From ATZT02 sp964655115 (GTDB taxonomy: Bacteria > Actinomycetota > Actinomycetes > S36-B12 > UBA5976): a stretch of DNA of 22,209 bases. Both the position numbers and the translations under genes were made by a program. Location: assembly GCA_964655115.1 (NCBI GenBank), contig CAZZKM010000019.1:1-22209 (forward strand). Reading direction: 5' to 3'. Each line of letters opens with the position of its first letter. Positions within the stretch are counted from its first letter, which is position 1. Positions 1 to 8,515 of the stretch are shown in pieces. The notes under the pieces are model-generated. The model saw only the letters and a list, made by a program, of their open reading frames with translations. It ran no database searches and was not told where the DNA came from.

Positions 1-1979
1 AAGAACCCGAAGCAAGAGTATTAATTGATTGTTTAACGATAGCAGGAGAGTTAGCTTTAGGAAAAACTAATCCGCTAAATCCCATAATTATAAAAGATTT
101 ATTAAAGGGTCCACTAATTCAAGCATCAACTTTTGAATTAAGGGAAGCAGCCAGAATGTTAAGAAAAAAAATAAATGAATTACAGAAACCGCAAATAAGT
201 TCTGATCAAGCAATATATTCTGCAGTTTTGGATTCGAATAATTTATATGATTTGGATCTTGAATTGACTGAAAGCTTAAGAACTTTAGGTGCTATTTTAC
301 ATACTGCAAAAGATATGATAATCGAGAAAAAAAGAGTAGAAGTAGTTCTTTGGTCAATTTGGAATTACGAAATAAGTCAAAAATACAAAGAACTATATAA
401 AATTAATGTGATTAAAAATAGATGGAGTCAAAATTTACAAAAAAATTCACTTTTGTTTGGAATGGAAGGAAGAATTGCCGATCAAGACTTAGATGCGATT
501 TTGGCTTTATTTGATTTAGCTTCAAGAGAAGATGAGAGAACACTTGGAACAAGAGGGGTTCTCAACTTCATCAATGATTTAGGTAAACAAAATTTTCAAG
601 CAGAAACTATTGATCAAAAATCATTGGTAGATGAAAAAGTAAAAATAGTTACAGCCCATAAAGTCAAAGGTCTAGAAGCCAAATTCGTAATTATCCCTGA
701 TTTACAAGCAGATATTTGGCCATCAATTAAACTACGAAATTCATTATTAGAAGTTGAGCGTTTAGATTATGAAAATGTGGTCAGGCCGCCTGGTAAAAGT
801 GAAATTTTAGAAGAAGAAGTAAGACTTTTTGAAGTTGCAAAAAGCCGGGCTACTCAAAAAATATTAATTACTGCCGTTAAAAATGAACATGAAAATCAAG
901 CAGAACCGTCAAGTTTCATGTTTAGTATTTTTAAAGAACAACCTAGACATATAACTGGTTTTTTGAAAAAAACATTATCAATAGATTCAATAGCAAATAA
1001 TCTAAGACTTTTAGCAGAAAATGAATATGAACAGAGTGAATTTAAAAAGGCACTAGCTCAAAGGTTGCACAAGTTAAATCAAACAAAAGACATTTTTAAT
1101 AGACCAGTAACTCAATATAGCAATCCTAAAAATTGGTGGGCAACTTTTTCAAGCGATGATAATTTTTTTGAAATCATTAAAGAAAAATCCTTTATCAAAA
1201 TATCTGCCTCAAGTTTGGCAACCTTGAGAGATTGTAGTTTGAAGTGGTTCTTGGAAAGAAAAGCTGGAGCAACTTTAATTAGACAAAATTCAGCGAGCAT
1301 CGGATCTATAATTCACGCGATCGCACAAGGACTTAGTAATAATGAAATAGAACCTAAAGTAGAGCACTTAAAGAAGGAATTAGACAAAGTTTGGTCGCAA
1401 TTAAGTTTTGAATCTGAATGGTTAAATAAAAGAGAATATGAAAATACTTTAGATATATTGCACAATTTGTTAAAATGGCATTTAAAAAGAGACAATACCC
1501 AAGTACTTGGGGCAGAAGTATTTTTTAGTTTTGAAATATATTTTGAAGATGTTGACGCAACAGCCCAAGTTACAGGTTTTATTGATCGTTTAGAAGTAGA
1601 ACAGGAAGATAAATCAAATATTCACATAATTGACTTTAAAACGTCAAAGACAAATTTAACTAAAGAAGAAGCTGGTGTTGATCCACAACTTGGAGTTTAT
1701 CGATTAGCAGTTCAGCAAAAATCCCTAAAATTAGAAGTCAACCAGGACGCTAAAGACAAAAGTGCTGAGCTAGTTTATCTTCGTCTTGAAAACAAATCAG
1801 GAGTAATTGAGAGAGAAAGTTTTGAAGTCGAGAAAAGCAAAATACATGAAGTTATAAAAAATGCTTTAGAAATTATTAAAACCCAAAATTATAAGGCGAC
1901 TCCTAATCCAATGTGTCGCACTTGTGGATTTAAAAGAATGTGCCCTGCTCAACCTGAAGGCCGGGGTGTAATCGAATGA
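1..1979 (+). CDS. adnA: AdnA-like helicase-nuclease subunit, 5' end outside window
   Basis: Subunit of the actinobacterial AdnAB motor-nuclease, which resects double-strand DNA ends. The reading frame is open from base 3 to the window edge, so the ATG at 156 is internal and the N-terminal motor half is missing. Visible are late SF1A helicase motifs (VTAHKVKGLEAKF near 650-690; EEEVRLFEVAKSRA near 810-850) and a C-terminal RecB-type nuclease. The nuclease shows a conserved His (IGSIIHA, near 1315), GFIDR followed by IIDFKTSK (metal and catalytic Asp/Lys, 1580-1650), and the QLGVYR motif near 1690. Four cysteines (RDC codon at 1233; CX2CX5C codons at 1914, 1923, 1941) fit the Fe-S staple of AddB/AdnA-type nucleases. 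It overlaps adnB by 4 bp (ATGA), so translational coupling is likely. Identity rests on domain order and synteny; assignment as AdnA rather than AdnB comes from position and the cysteines. Confidence 0.88.
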   Translation, partial: EPEARVLIDCLTIAGELALGKTNPLNPIIIKDLLKGPLIQASTFELREAARMLRKKINELQKPQISSDQAIYSAVLDSNNLYDLDLELTESLRTLGAILHTAKDMIIEKKRVEVVLWSIWNYEISQKYKELYKINVIKNRWSQNLQKNSLLFGMEGRIADQDLDAILALFDLASREDERTLGTRGVLNFINDLGKQNFQAETIDQKSLVDEKVKIVTAHKVKGLEAKFVIIPDLQADIWPSIKLRNSLLEVERLDYENVVRPPGKSEILEEEVRLFEVAKSRATQKILITAVKNEHENQAEPSSFMFSIFKEQPRHITGFLKKTLSIDSIANNLRLLAENEYEQSEFKKALAQRLHKLNQTKDIFNRPVTQYSNPKNWWATFSSDDNFFEIIKEKSFIKISASSLATLRDCSLKWFLERKAGATLIRQNSASIGSIIHAIAQGLSNNEIEPKVEHLKKELDKVWSQLSFESEWLNKREYENTLDILHNLLKWHLKRDNTQVLGAEVFFSFEIYFEDVDATAQVTGFIDRLEVEQEDKSNIHIIDFKTSKTNLTKEEAGVDPQLGVYRLAVQQKSLKLEVNQDAKDKSAELVYLRLENKSGVIERESFEVEKSKIHEVIKNALEIIKTQNYKATPNPMCRTCGFKRMCPAQPEGRGVIE

Positions 1980-4900
1980 AAATTTCTTTTACAAAAGAAC
2001 AATTAAAAGCAATCAGAGCACCTTTAGAACCTGCTCTAGTTTTGGCAGGTGCAGGTACAGGAAAGACCAGCGTCATGGCAGAAAGAGCCATCTGGTTAAT
2101 CGAAAATGAAAGTATTTCACCCAGTGAAATTTTAGGTCTTACTTTTACTAATAAAGCAGCGTTTGAATTAAAAACTCGAATAAAAGATAAATTGACTAAT
2201 AAAAATGATTTTCTAGAACCTACTATTTCTACTTATCATTCATTTGCTTTAGAAATTTTACGTGAATATGGGTTGAGTATTGGAATCGATTCTGACCTTC
2301 AAATGATTAGTGAAACCTCAAGAATTTCTCTTGCTTATCAAACTTTATTGGAAACAAAACAAAATATTAAATACTTAGAAACTAGTCCAAAAAGAATCGC
2401 TCAACAGATAGTTTTGTTAGACAATCAAATGTCAGAGCACAATCTTGAAAAATCTGAAATTATTCAATACTCTGAACAAATATTTGGAGAAATATTAGCA
2501 ACAAAACCTCGAGTCGAGTTAACTAATTTAGAAAAAACTTTAAAACAAAGAATAGAACTTGCTAATTTGGTGGAAGAATTTAGAAAGCAAAAAATAGATT
2601 CTGGATTAATTGATTTTTCTGATCAAATGCGTTTTGTTTATCAATTAGTGCAAAATAACCCGAAAATTAAAGAAGAATTAAGGCTAAATCATAAAGTCGT
2701 TTTACTGGATGAATATCAAGATACCTCAGTTATTCAACGAATGATTTTAGTTGCAATTTTTGATCAAGGACATCCTGTAACAGCGGTTGGCGATCCACTT
2801 CAAGCTATTTACGGGTGGAGAGGAGCCTCAGTGTCTAACATTGATAATTTCATTAATCATTTTCCTTTAAAAACTGGTGAAAAATCAAATATTTACAATT
2901 TAACTTCAAATTTTAGAAGTGGTATGAAGATTCTTGAACACGCCAATAGCATTTCAAAGAGTTTAAGAGATATTCATAAAGCTATTAATGTTTTAGTGGC
3001 TGATAAAGAAGATATTGGGGAAGTAAACATAGGATTATATGAAACTAGTTTTGAAGAATCAGCAGAAATAGTAAAGCAAATTAAGGAATTAATATTTGAC
3101 AAAAAAGTTAGATATGAAGATATTGTTGTTTTAAGTAGAAATACTAAAGATTTATTACCAATTTATGATCAATTAATAAAAAATGAAATCCCAGCAACTT
3201 TTTCTGGAAAGCAAGATTTAGCAGATGTCCCAGAAGTTAGCGAAATTCTTGCGTATTTACGAATTTTAGAAGACCCAACTCATAACCCATCTTTGGTAAG
3301 AATTTTATCTGGACCAAGATTTGAAGTTAATCCAAAAGATTTAACATTGCTTGCTGAAAGAGCAAAATCTATAGTAAAAGATTTTTCAGAAAAAAAGTTA
3401 AATCGAAATTTTGAACAAAGTCTAAAGGATTCTTTATCTGGAATAGATGTAGCTGAACTAGCAGTGTTATCAGATGCACTTAAAGATCCAGGAAATCTAA
3501 CCTATAGTAATTGGGCCAAAGAAGTATTTAAGAAATTGCATGAAGAATTGGAATTTTTACGTAGATATATCACAGAGCCTTTATCGGACTTTTTATATCG
3601 AATAATGACAAAAACTGGTTTATTAAATGAAATTTTGTCTACAAACAATTTTATGACCCAAACAAGGTATGAGGCTTTAATGCAATTACAAAAAATTGCC
3701 CAAGTATTTCAAGAGTCAACTACTCATGCAGCAGTAAGACAATTCATTGAGTTTCTAGATGATGCAGATGAATTAGGTTCAGGAATTGAATTTGACAATT
3801 TTAATAACAAAAATTCTGTTTCGCTTATGACTATTCACAGTGCAAAAGGATTAGAATTTCCATACGTATTTATAACTTCGCTAACAGAGAGAATTTTTCC
3901 TAATCACAAAAGTTCGACTTGGTTAACAAATCCTGCGTTAATTCCTTTTGAAATCCGCCAAGATAAAGACGTTTTAGCAAAAGATTTTAAAACCACCAGC
4001 AAAGAGTTTAAAAACTATGAAGAATCTTGTAAACGCCTTCAAGAATTAGAGGAACGTAGATTGATGTATGTTGCCTTAACAAGAGCAGAAAAGAAGTTAG
4101 TAGTTTCTGGGCATTGGTGGGGTCAAACTCAGAAAAAGGTTCAAGGCCCCTCTATTTTTTTGCAAGAGTTACATCAAGTTTTGCTTCAAGGGCATGGAAC
4201 AATTCTAAAATGGCAAAACGAAGTTTCGGGAAAAAATCCAAATCTAGAAAATCAAATTAGTTTTGATTGGCCAAGACCACTTGATATTAATAAAAAATTA
4301 GCGCGTAAAGATTTAGCTAATTTAGTCTTAAATCCAGTAGCAGTAGACGAATCTAAATTAACTTCTGCTCAAATTCAAATTTTGCAAGATATTGATCAAG
4401 AAATAGATATTCTTGTAAAAAGTTTACAAGATGAAAATTTAAAATTTAGGAAAGTTCCAATACCAGAATATTTAAATGTTACAAAATCTATAAAACTTAT
4501 TAGAAATTCTAAAGAATTTGCCTCAAATCTATTAAGGCCGATGCCTCAAAAACCAATTGATCAATCTCGACGTGGAACACAATTTCATTACTGGGTAGAA
4601 AAGTTTTACGCAAAACCCGCTCTTTTTGATGCTCTTGATATCGAAGGTTCTGCAGATCAAGGTTATATAGATGATCAAACTCTGGAAAGCATGAAAGAAG
4701 CATTTATAAATTCTGATTGGGCAAAACTAGAACCAATTGCTTTAGAGTGGCCTTTTGAAATATCAATTGAGGGTAGATCCCTTCGCGGAAGAATCGATGC
4801 AATTTTCAAAGATGGTGAGAATATTTTGCTTATCGATTGGAAAACAGGTCAAGTTGATAAATCAGATAACTTGCAATTGGGTTGGTATAGGCATGCTTGG

Positions 4901-5038
4901 TGTAAGTCACAAAAAACTGAACCAGAAAATGTAAAAGCTGGTTTTGTCTACGTGCCAAGTATGATTTTTAAACCCGAATTAAACCCATTTCCTATCGATG
5001 ATGAGGTATTTAAGTTCAAAAAATTAGATTTGAAGTAG
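1976..5038 (+). CDS. adnB: AdnB-like UvrD-family helicase-nuclease
   Basis: Second AdnAB subunit, 1020 aa, close to the mycobacterial length. The N-terminal SF1A motor has Walker A AGAGTGKT (residues 24-31), Walker B DEYQDT (245-250), the GDPLQAIYGWRGA motif, VSLMTIHSAKGLEF and EERRLMYVALTRAEKKL, all with intact catalytic residues, so this is expected to be the active ATPase. The C-terminal RecB-like nuclease has RRGTQFHYW (His), GRIDAI followed by LLIDWKTG (Asp and Asp-Lys), and QLGWYRHAW. Unlike the upstream subunit it has no CX2CX5C cluster at its C-terminus. The ATG lies in a 4-bp ATGA overlap with the stop of adnA, which fixes the start. It is followed 40 bp later by mycoredoxin. Role: processive ATP-driven translocation and end resection in double-strand break repair (known of the family). 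Confidence 0.92.
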   Translation: MKISFTKEQLKAIRAPLEPALVLAGAGTGKTSVMAERAIWLIENESISPSEILGLTFTNKAAFELKTRIKDKLTNKNDFLEPTISTYHSFALEILREYGLSIGIDSDLQMISETSRISLAYQTLLETKQNIKYLETSPKRIAQQIVLLDNQMSEHNLEKSEIIQYSEQIFGEILATKPRVELTNLEKTLKQRIELANLVEEFRKQKIDSGLIDFSDQMRFVYQLVQNNPKIKEELRLNHKVVLLDEYQDTSVIQRMILVAIFDQGHPVTAVGDPLQAIYGWRGASVSNIDNFINHFPLKTGEKSNIYNLTSNFRSGMKILEHANSISKSLRDIHKAINVLVADKEDIGEVNIGLYETSFEESAEIVKQIKELIFDKKVRYEDIVVLSRNTKDLLPIYDQLIKNEIPATFSGKQDLADVPEVSEILAYLRILEDPTHNPSLVRILSGPRFEVNPKDLTLLAERAKSIVKDFSEKKLNRNFEQSLKDSLSGIDVAELAVLSDALKDPGNLTYSNWAKEVFKKLHEELEFLRRYITEPLSDFLYRIMTKTGLLNEILSTNNFMTQTRYEALMQLQKIAQVFQESTTHAAVRQFIEFLDDADELGSGIEFDNFNNKNSVSLMTIHSAKGLEFPYVFITSLTERIFPNHKSSTWLTNPALIPFEIRQDKDVLAKDFKTTSKEFKNYEESCKRLQELEERRLMYVALTRAEKKLVVSGHWWGQTQKKVQGPSIFLQELHQVLLQGHGTILKWQNEVSGKNPNLENQISFDWPRPLDINKKLARKDLANLVLNPVAVDESKLTSAQIQILQDIDQEIDILVKSLQDENLKFRKVPIPEYLNVTKSIKLIRNSKEFASNLLRPMPQKPIDQSRRGTQFHYWVEKFYAKPALFDALDIEGSADQGYIDDQTLESMKEAFINSDWAKLEPIALEWPFEISIEGRSLRGRIDAIFKDGENILLIDWKTGQVDKSDNLQLGWYRHAWCKSQKTEPENVKAGFVYVPSMIFKPELNPFPIDDEVFKFKKLDLK

Positions 5039-5078
5039 GCCAATTTTTTCAAGTCAAAACATATGAAAGGATGTACTT

Positions 5079-5318
5079 ATGGCTAAATTAACAATGTATT
5101 CAACTCAGTGGTGTGGATATTGTCAAAGATTAAAAGCACAATTAAAACGTGAAAACATAGAGTTTGACGAAATCGATATTGAACAAGATGAAAATGCAGC
5201 AAGTTTGGTAGAAAAAGTTAATGGTGGAAATAGAACGGTTCCAACAATCGTCTACGAGGATGGCACCGCGGTAACTAATCCATCTCTAATTCAAGTAAAG
5301 GAAAAGCTAGGACTTTAA
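5079..5318 (+). CDS. mrx1: Mycoredoxin (glutaredoxin-like, CGYC)
   Basis: 79-aa thioredoxin-fold protein matching mycoredoxin-1 in size, motif and neighbourhood. The redox motif is WCGYC (Cys12, Cys15) after the first beta strand; the glutaredoxin TVPTI cis-Pro segment and a C-terminal NPSLIQVKEKLGL helix follow. In actinomycetes Mrx1 reduces mycothiol mixed disulfides on proteins. A GAAAGGATG purine run seven bases before the ATG is a fair ribosome binding site. The stop codon abuts the uvrD2 start with no spacer, so the two are cotranscribed. Its place between AdnAB and UvrD2 matches the mycobacterial order (without nudC and the K+ channel gene). Whether it services the cysteine clusters of its neighbours is inference. 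Confidence 0.93.
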   Translation: MAKLTMYSTQWCGYCQRLKAQLKRENIEFDEIDIEQDENAASLVEKVNGGNRTVPTIVYEDGTAVTNPSLIQVKEKLGL

Positions 5319-7130
5319 ATGCCTAGCAAAAATTTATCTTTTGAAGAATTAGACGATGCTCAAAAAGCAATCGTAAATACATTAAATGGTCCAGTAGTAA
5401 TTTATGCAGGCGCAGGTAGTGGAAAAACTAGAGCATTAACTCATCGAATAGCTAATGGCGTTTTCAATAATGTTTATGACCCTGAAAAAGTATTAGCACT
5501 TTCTTTCACAACTCGAGCAGCAGATGAAATGGCATTGCGACTAAATGCAATGGGTATAAGAAATGTTGCAACTAGAACCTTTCATTCGGCCGCGTTACGA
5601 CAACTTAAGTATTTTTGGCCCGATGCAATTGGTGGTCAAATGCCTGTAATTATTGAAAATAAATATAAGGTTTTAAGTCAAGCTTTACCCGAATTTAAGA
5701 ATAGAAGCAAAGAATTTATTTCGGTAATTGAAAATGCAAAAACTAATCGTTTAGATCCAGATGCACTAACAAATTTAGATCATGCTAATGCTTATCAAAG
5801 CTATATTGATTATCTAGATAAAAATAACTTAATTGATTTCGAAGATGTACTAATGCTTCTAGTGGCAATTCTTGAAGATAGACCAGATCTACTTAATGAG
5901 GTTCATAGAGCCTATGAGTGGTTTAGTGTGGATGAGTATCAAGACGTTAACCCCTTACAACAAAATCTACTTGAATTATGGCTGGGAGATAATGACAATA
6001 TTTGTGTAGTGGGAGACGTCTGTCAGACGATTTACTCGTTTGCAGGCGCTAAAAGTAAATATCTTCAAGAATTTACCAATAAATTTCCAGAGGCTTCAGT
6101 TTTCAAATTAAACAGAAATTATCGATCTAGTAATGAGATTGTCGATTTTGCCAATAATTTATTGGCCCAAATGCCAAATCAAAAATCAACAGTTGGTCAA
6201 TTATTTGCGACCAGAAATGAATCTGAAAAAGTACATATTAATTCGTTTTTAAACGAGAATGAAGAGGCCCAGTCAATAGTTGAAGAAATAGCGAAATTAA
6301 TTGATGCTGGAGTTAAGTTGAAAGATATTGCTGTTTTATCAAGAACAAACGCTCAATTAGAAAAAGTAGCTATAAAATTAGAGGAAAATAACATAAATTA
6401 TTCGATTCAAACATCCGAAAAATATAGTTTAAGAACAAGACTGGAAGAAAAAATTACGCTAGCAAGTATTCATGCAACTAAAGGTCTAGAGTGGAGCAAT
6501 TTATTTGTAATGGGAGTTAGCGATGATCTAATTCCATTTGTTCAAGCTGAAACTGAGGAAGAAATACTAGAAGAGCTTCGACTTTTTTATGTGGCTGTAA
6601 CTAGAGCAAAAGATAAATTATTTATCTCATGGCCAAAAATTAGAGATTTAGATGGAAAAGAAAGAATAATGTCAAGATTTATAAAAAAATCCTCTCAAAG
6701 TTCAGAAAATGTAGTTGATACTACTAATTACTCCATAAATAATGTTATTAAATCTGCAGAAAAAAATTTACTTAAATGTAAAGTCTGTCAAAAGCCAATT
6801 GTAACTGGAGCTGAAGTAATTTTAAAACGTTGCAAGAATTGTCCAGGAGTTCTTCCACAAGAATATATTGATGCAGCAAATGAGTGGAGAAAAAGTATGT
6901 CTATTCAAGAATCTATTCCAGAATTTTTAGTATTTAGTAACGCGGCTCTGGAAGCCTTCACCGAGTGTATTTATGAAGCAAAATCTGAAGATGATTTTTT
7001 ACAAATTCCTGGCGTTGATTTAGAAAAATTTAGTAAATATTTTGACGATTTAAGCACAATTTTAGCGCAAGTCGAGCCAAAAAATGAAAAACTTGTAGTT
7101 GTGGATAAAGATCAGGGTGTGGATAAATAA
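5319..7130 (+). CDS. uvrD2: UvrD2-type ATP-dependent DNA helicase with tetracysteine and HRDC domain
   Basis: 603-aa SF1A helicase. Walker A is AGAGSGKT (residues 30-37), motif II DEYQDV begins at residue 205, then GDVCQTIYSFAGA, LASIHATKGLEWSN and ELRLFYVAVTRAKDKL. Behind the motor comes a tetracysteine (Cys487, 490, 505, 508; CX2C-X14-CX2C), then a helical HRDC domain (about 515-590, with LEAFTECI and the FLQIPGV turn). This order, motor-tetracysteine-HRDC, is the signature of actinobacterial UvrD2, essential in mycobacteria. It is about 100 aa shorter than the mycobacterial protein. The ATG directly follows the mrx1 stop. The last codons, beyond the HRDC domain, encode VVDKDQGVDK and carry two perfect TGTGGATAA 9-mers (reported separately). 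Confidence 0.93.
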   Translation: MPSKNLSFEELDDAQKAIVNTLNGPVVIYAGAGSGKTRALTHRIANGVFNNVYDPEKVLALSFTTRAADEMALRLNAMGIRNVATRTFHSAALRQLKYFWPDAIGGQMPVIIENKYKVLSQALPEFKNRSKEFISVIENAKTNRLDPDALTNLDHANAYQSYIDYLDKNNLIDFEDVLMLLVAILEDRPDLLNEVHRAYEWFSVDEYQDVNPLQQNLLELWLGDNDNICVVGDVCQTIYSFAGAKSKYLQEFTNKFPEASVFKLNRNYRSSNEIVDFANNLLAQMPNQKSTVGQLFATRNESEKVHINSFLNENEEAQSIVEEIAKLIDAGVKLKDIAVLSRTNAQLEKVAIKLEENNINYSIQTSEKYSLRTRLEEKITLASIHATKGLEWSNLFVMGVSDDLIPFVQAETEEEILEELRLFYVAVTRAKDKLFISWPKIRDLDGKERIMSRFIKKSSQSSENVVDTTNYSINNVIKSAEKNLLKCKVCQKPIVTGAEVILKRCKNCPGVLPQEYIDAANEWRKSMSIQESIPEFLVFSNAALEAFTECIYEAKSEDDFLQIPGVDLEKFSKYFDDLSTILAQVEPKNEKLVVVDKDQGVDK

Positions 7131-7159
7131 AATAAATATTTTTTAAAAATGTTTAAATA

Positions 7160-7185
7160 CCTAAAACATAGTTTTAGGAGTAATT
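7160..7185 (+). promoter_or_regulatory. Hairpin sequestering the Shine-Dalgarno site of the E1-like gene
   Basis: A perfect 8-bp inverted repeat, CCTAAAAC (7160-7167), loop ATA, GTTTTAGG (7171-7178). The Shine-Dalgarno AGGAG at 7176-7180 lies with its AGG inside the 3' arm, five bases before the TTG start. If it folds in RNA it would hide the ribosome binding site. The regulatory role is inference; the repeat and its position are seen directly. Confidence 0.5.
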
Positions 7186-8136
7186 TTGAGACTTGCAATT
7201 AATCCTGAAGTAGACATTATTTGGTTAAGTAATACCTCCCTTCAAGTAAGTAATGCAATTGGACAATCCCATCAAATAACAGATTTACCTCTTGAAATTA
7301 AAGATATATACACAGAAATTGATGGGGTAAAGAGATTAACTGATATTTTCATGAAATTAGGAATTGATGAAAGAATACATAATGATATTAATGAATCAAT
7401 TTTATCTTTAATTGACCAAAAAATATTTGTCAATCAAACACTATTAAATTTAAGATATGAATATTTGAAAAAAAGTTATGTATCAATTAAAGGTTTAAAT
7501 ACTGCTGTTTACGAAATTGCTCATCTCTTAGCAGCGAATGGAGTAGGTAGAATAGTAATTGAAGACTTAATCAAAAGTTCACAAACTGTTTCGTTAGCAG
7601 ACATAAATGTATTTAGTCCTAGAGCTAAAGATATTGGGACTTCACTCTCAAAAAGTGTTAAAAATTCATTAACTTATTTTGATGTAAAATTAGATAAACC
7701 AGATAATAAGCAGGTTCCTAACCTAGTAATAATTTGTGGGGAAATTTCAGATTTTGAATTAGATGAGATATTTATAAAACAAATTCCCCATTTGTTTGTT
7801 AGAAAAACAAACGACTTCATACATGTTGGACCATTTATAATTCCGGATAAAAAATTATGTATTAAATGTCAACAGGTAATAAAAGTTAAGCAGAAACTTT
7901 CTTTCTTTAATTTTAATAAGAAAAGAATAAGACAAATAGATAACAACCCAGCCTTAACTACACTTGCAAGTTCTTTAGTTGCGACTACGGTTATTTCATT
8001 TCTTTCAAATGAATTGATTGATAAATTTCCGATTCTTACAAATGTAGTTTGTGAATTAGATCCATTTGGTCCCACAATTTCATTTAGGCAGGTAAAACAA
8101 AACCCGAGTTGTGAATGCAAATGGTTAGCTGCTTAA
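7186..8136 (+). CDS. Degenerate E1/ThiF-like (cyclodehydratase-like) protein
   Basis: 316 aa, TTG start chosen because AGGAG sits five bases upstream. The middle resembles an E1/ThiF Rossmann unit: a helix with AHLLAANGVGRIVIED (residues ~112-127) corresponds to the family's LAxxGVGxIxxxD strand. The preceding glycine loop is only KGLNTAV instead of GxGGxG, and the usual SNLxRQ Arg/Asn residues are absent. Paired cysteines remain: CIKC (225, 228) and CEC near the C-terminus (309, 311), resembling the zinc site of E1-like enzymes. The N-terminal ~90 residues are helical without a recognised motif. Such proteins occur beside uvrD2 in actinobacteria (Rv3196 area, from memory). Adenylation activity seems unlikely from the lost loop; a structural or partner-binding role is inference. 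The neighbours are uvrD2 (55 bp upstream, same strand) and a convergent DUF5679 gene. Confidence 0.6.
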   Translation: MRLAINPEVDIIWLSNTSLQVSNAIGQSHQITDLPLEIKDIYTEIDGVKRLTDIFMKLGIDERIHNDINESILSLIDQKIFVNQTLLNLRYEYLKKSYVSIKGLNTAVYEIAHLLAANGVGRIVIEDLIKSSQTVSLADINVFSPRAKDIGTSLSKSVKNSLTYFDVKLDKPDNKQVPNLVIICGEISDFELDEIFIKQIPHLFVRKTNDFIHVGPFIIPDKKLCIKCQQVIKVKQKLSFFNFNKKRIRQIDNNPALTTLASSLVATTVISFLSNELIDKFPILTNVVCELDPFGPTISFRQVKQNPSCECKWLAA

Positions 8137-8142
8137 AAGCAA

Positions 8143-8174
8143 ATTGCCCTTGAACCTTTCGATTCAAGGGCAAT
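8143..8174. terminator. Bidirectional hairpin terminator between convergent genes
   Basis: Perfect 12-bp inverted repeat: ATTGCCCTTGAA (8143-8154), loop of 8 nt, TTCAAGGGCAAT (8163-8174), between the stops of the E1-like gene (+) and the DUF5679 gene (-). No long T-run follows on the plus strand; a TTTT follows four bases beyond the stem on the minus strand, so it is a better terminator for the DUF5679 transcript. Confidence 0.7.
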
Positions 8175-8191
8175 GAAGACGTGTACTGTCT

Positions 8192-8350
8192 TTAGGCTTT
8201 GCCGAGGATGCGGGTCACTTTGGTGCCGCAGGTTGGGCAAATTCCTTTGGCCATGCGACGGCCATTGGTTTCATGAACTTCTCCAGTGAACTGGCGCTTG
8301 GCTTTGCACTTCACGCAGTACGCTTCGCCTGTGTATGACTCTCCGGCCAT
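8192..8350 (-). CDS. DUF5679 zinc-ribbon small protein
   Basis: 52 aa. The start is the ATG at 8350, not the longer frame reaching 8461, because a perfect AGGAGG (8357-8362) sits six bases upstream and the protein then begins MAGESYTGEAYCVKCKAK, as in family members. Two CxxC knuckles (YCVKC at residues 12-15; CPTC at 38-41) frame a basic NGRRMAKG stretch; the fold is expected to be a single zinc ribbon. The function is not known; similar ribbons occur in nucleic-acid-binding proteins, so RNA or DNA binding is a guess. The gene is strikingly richer in G+C (over half by eye) than the AT-rich genes around it, and shares this with whiB1. It lies 166 bp downstream of a candidate minus-strand RNA. 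Confidence 0.88.
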   Translation of the reverse strand: MAGESYTGEAYCVKCKAKRQFTGEVHETNGRRMAKGICPTCGTKVTRILGKA

Positions 8351-8515
8351 GTAAATCCTCCTTGCGAACGTGGGGGATGAAATTCCCTCACCCTTTAACC
8401 CTAAGCGCAGGAGCGTAGATATGAGGCACTTTTGAGCGTGCCACGCCGTAATTTTGAGCACAAAGCCCTCACAACTGGGTATTTATAGTCCCAAGTGATT
8501 TAAAGGGGATTTATC

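Noticed and set aside
156..158. ATG at 156 as start of the adnA gene
   Set aside because: The frame is open and protein-like (EPEARVLIDCLTIAGELALG) from base 3, so the gene begins before the window.
8351..8461. N-terminal extension of the DUF5679 frame to 8461
   Set aside because: A perfect AGGAGG lies six bases before the internal ATG at 8350, and the family begins there; the extension has no homologous look.
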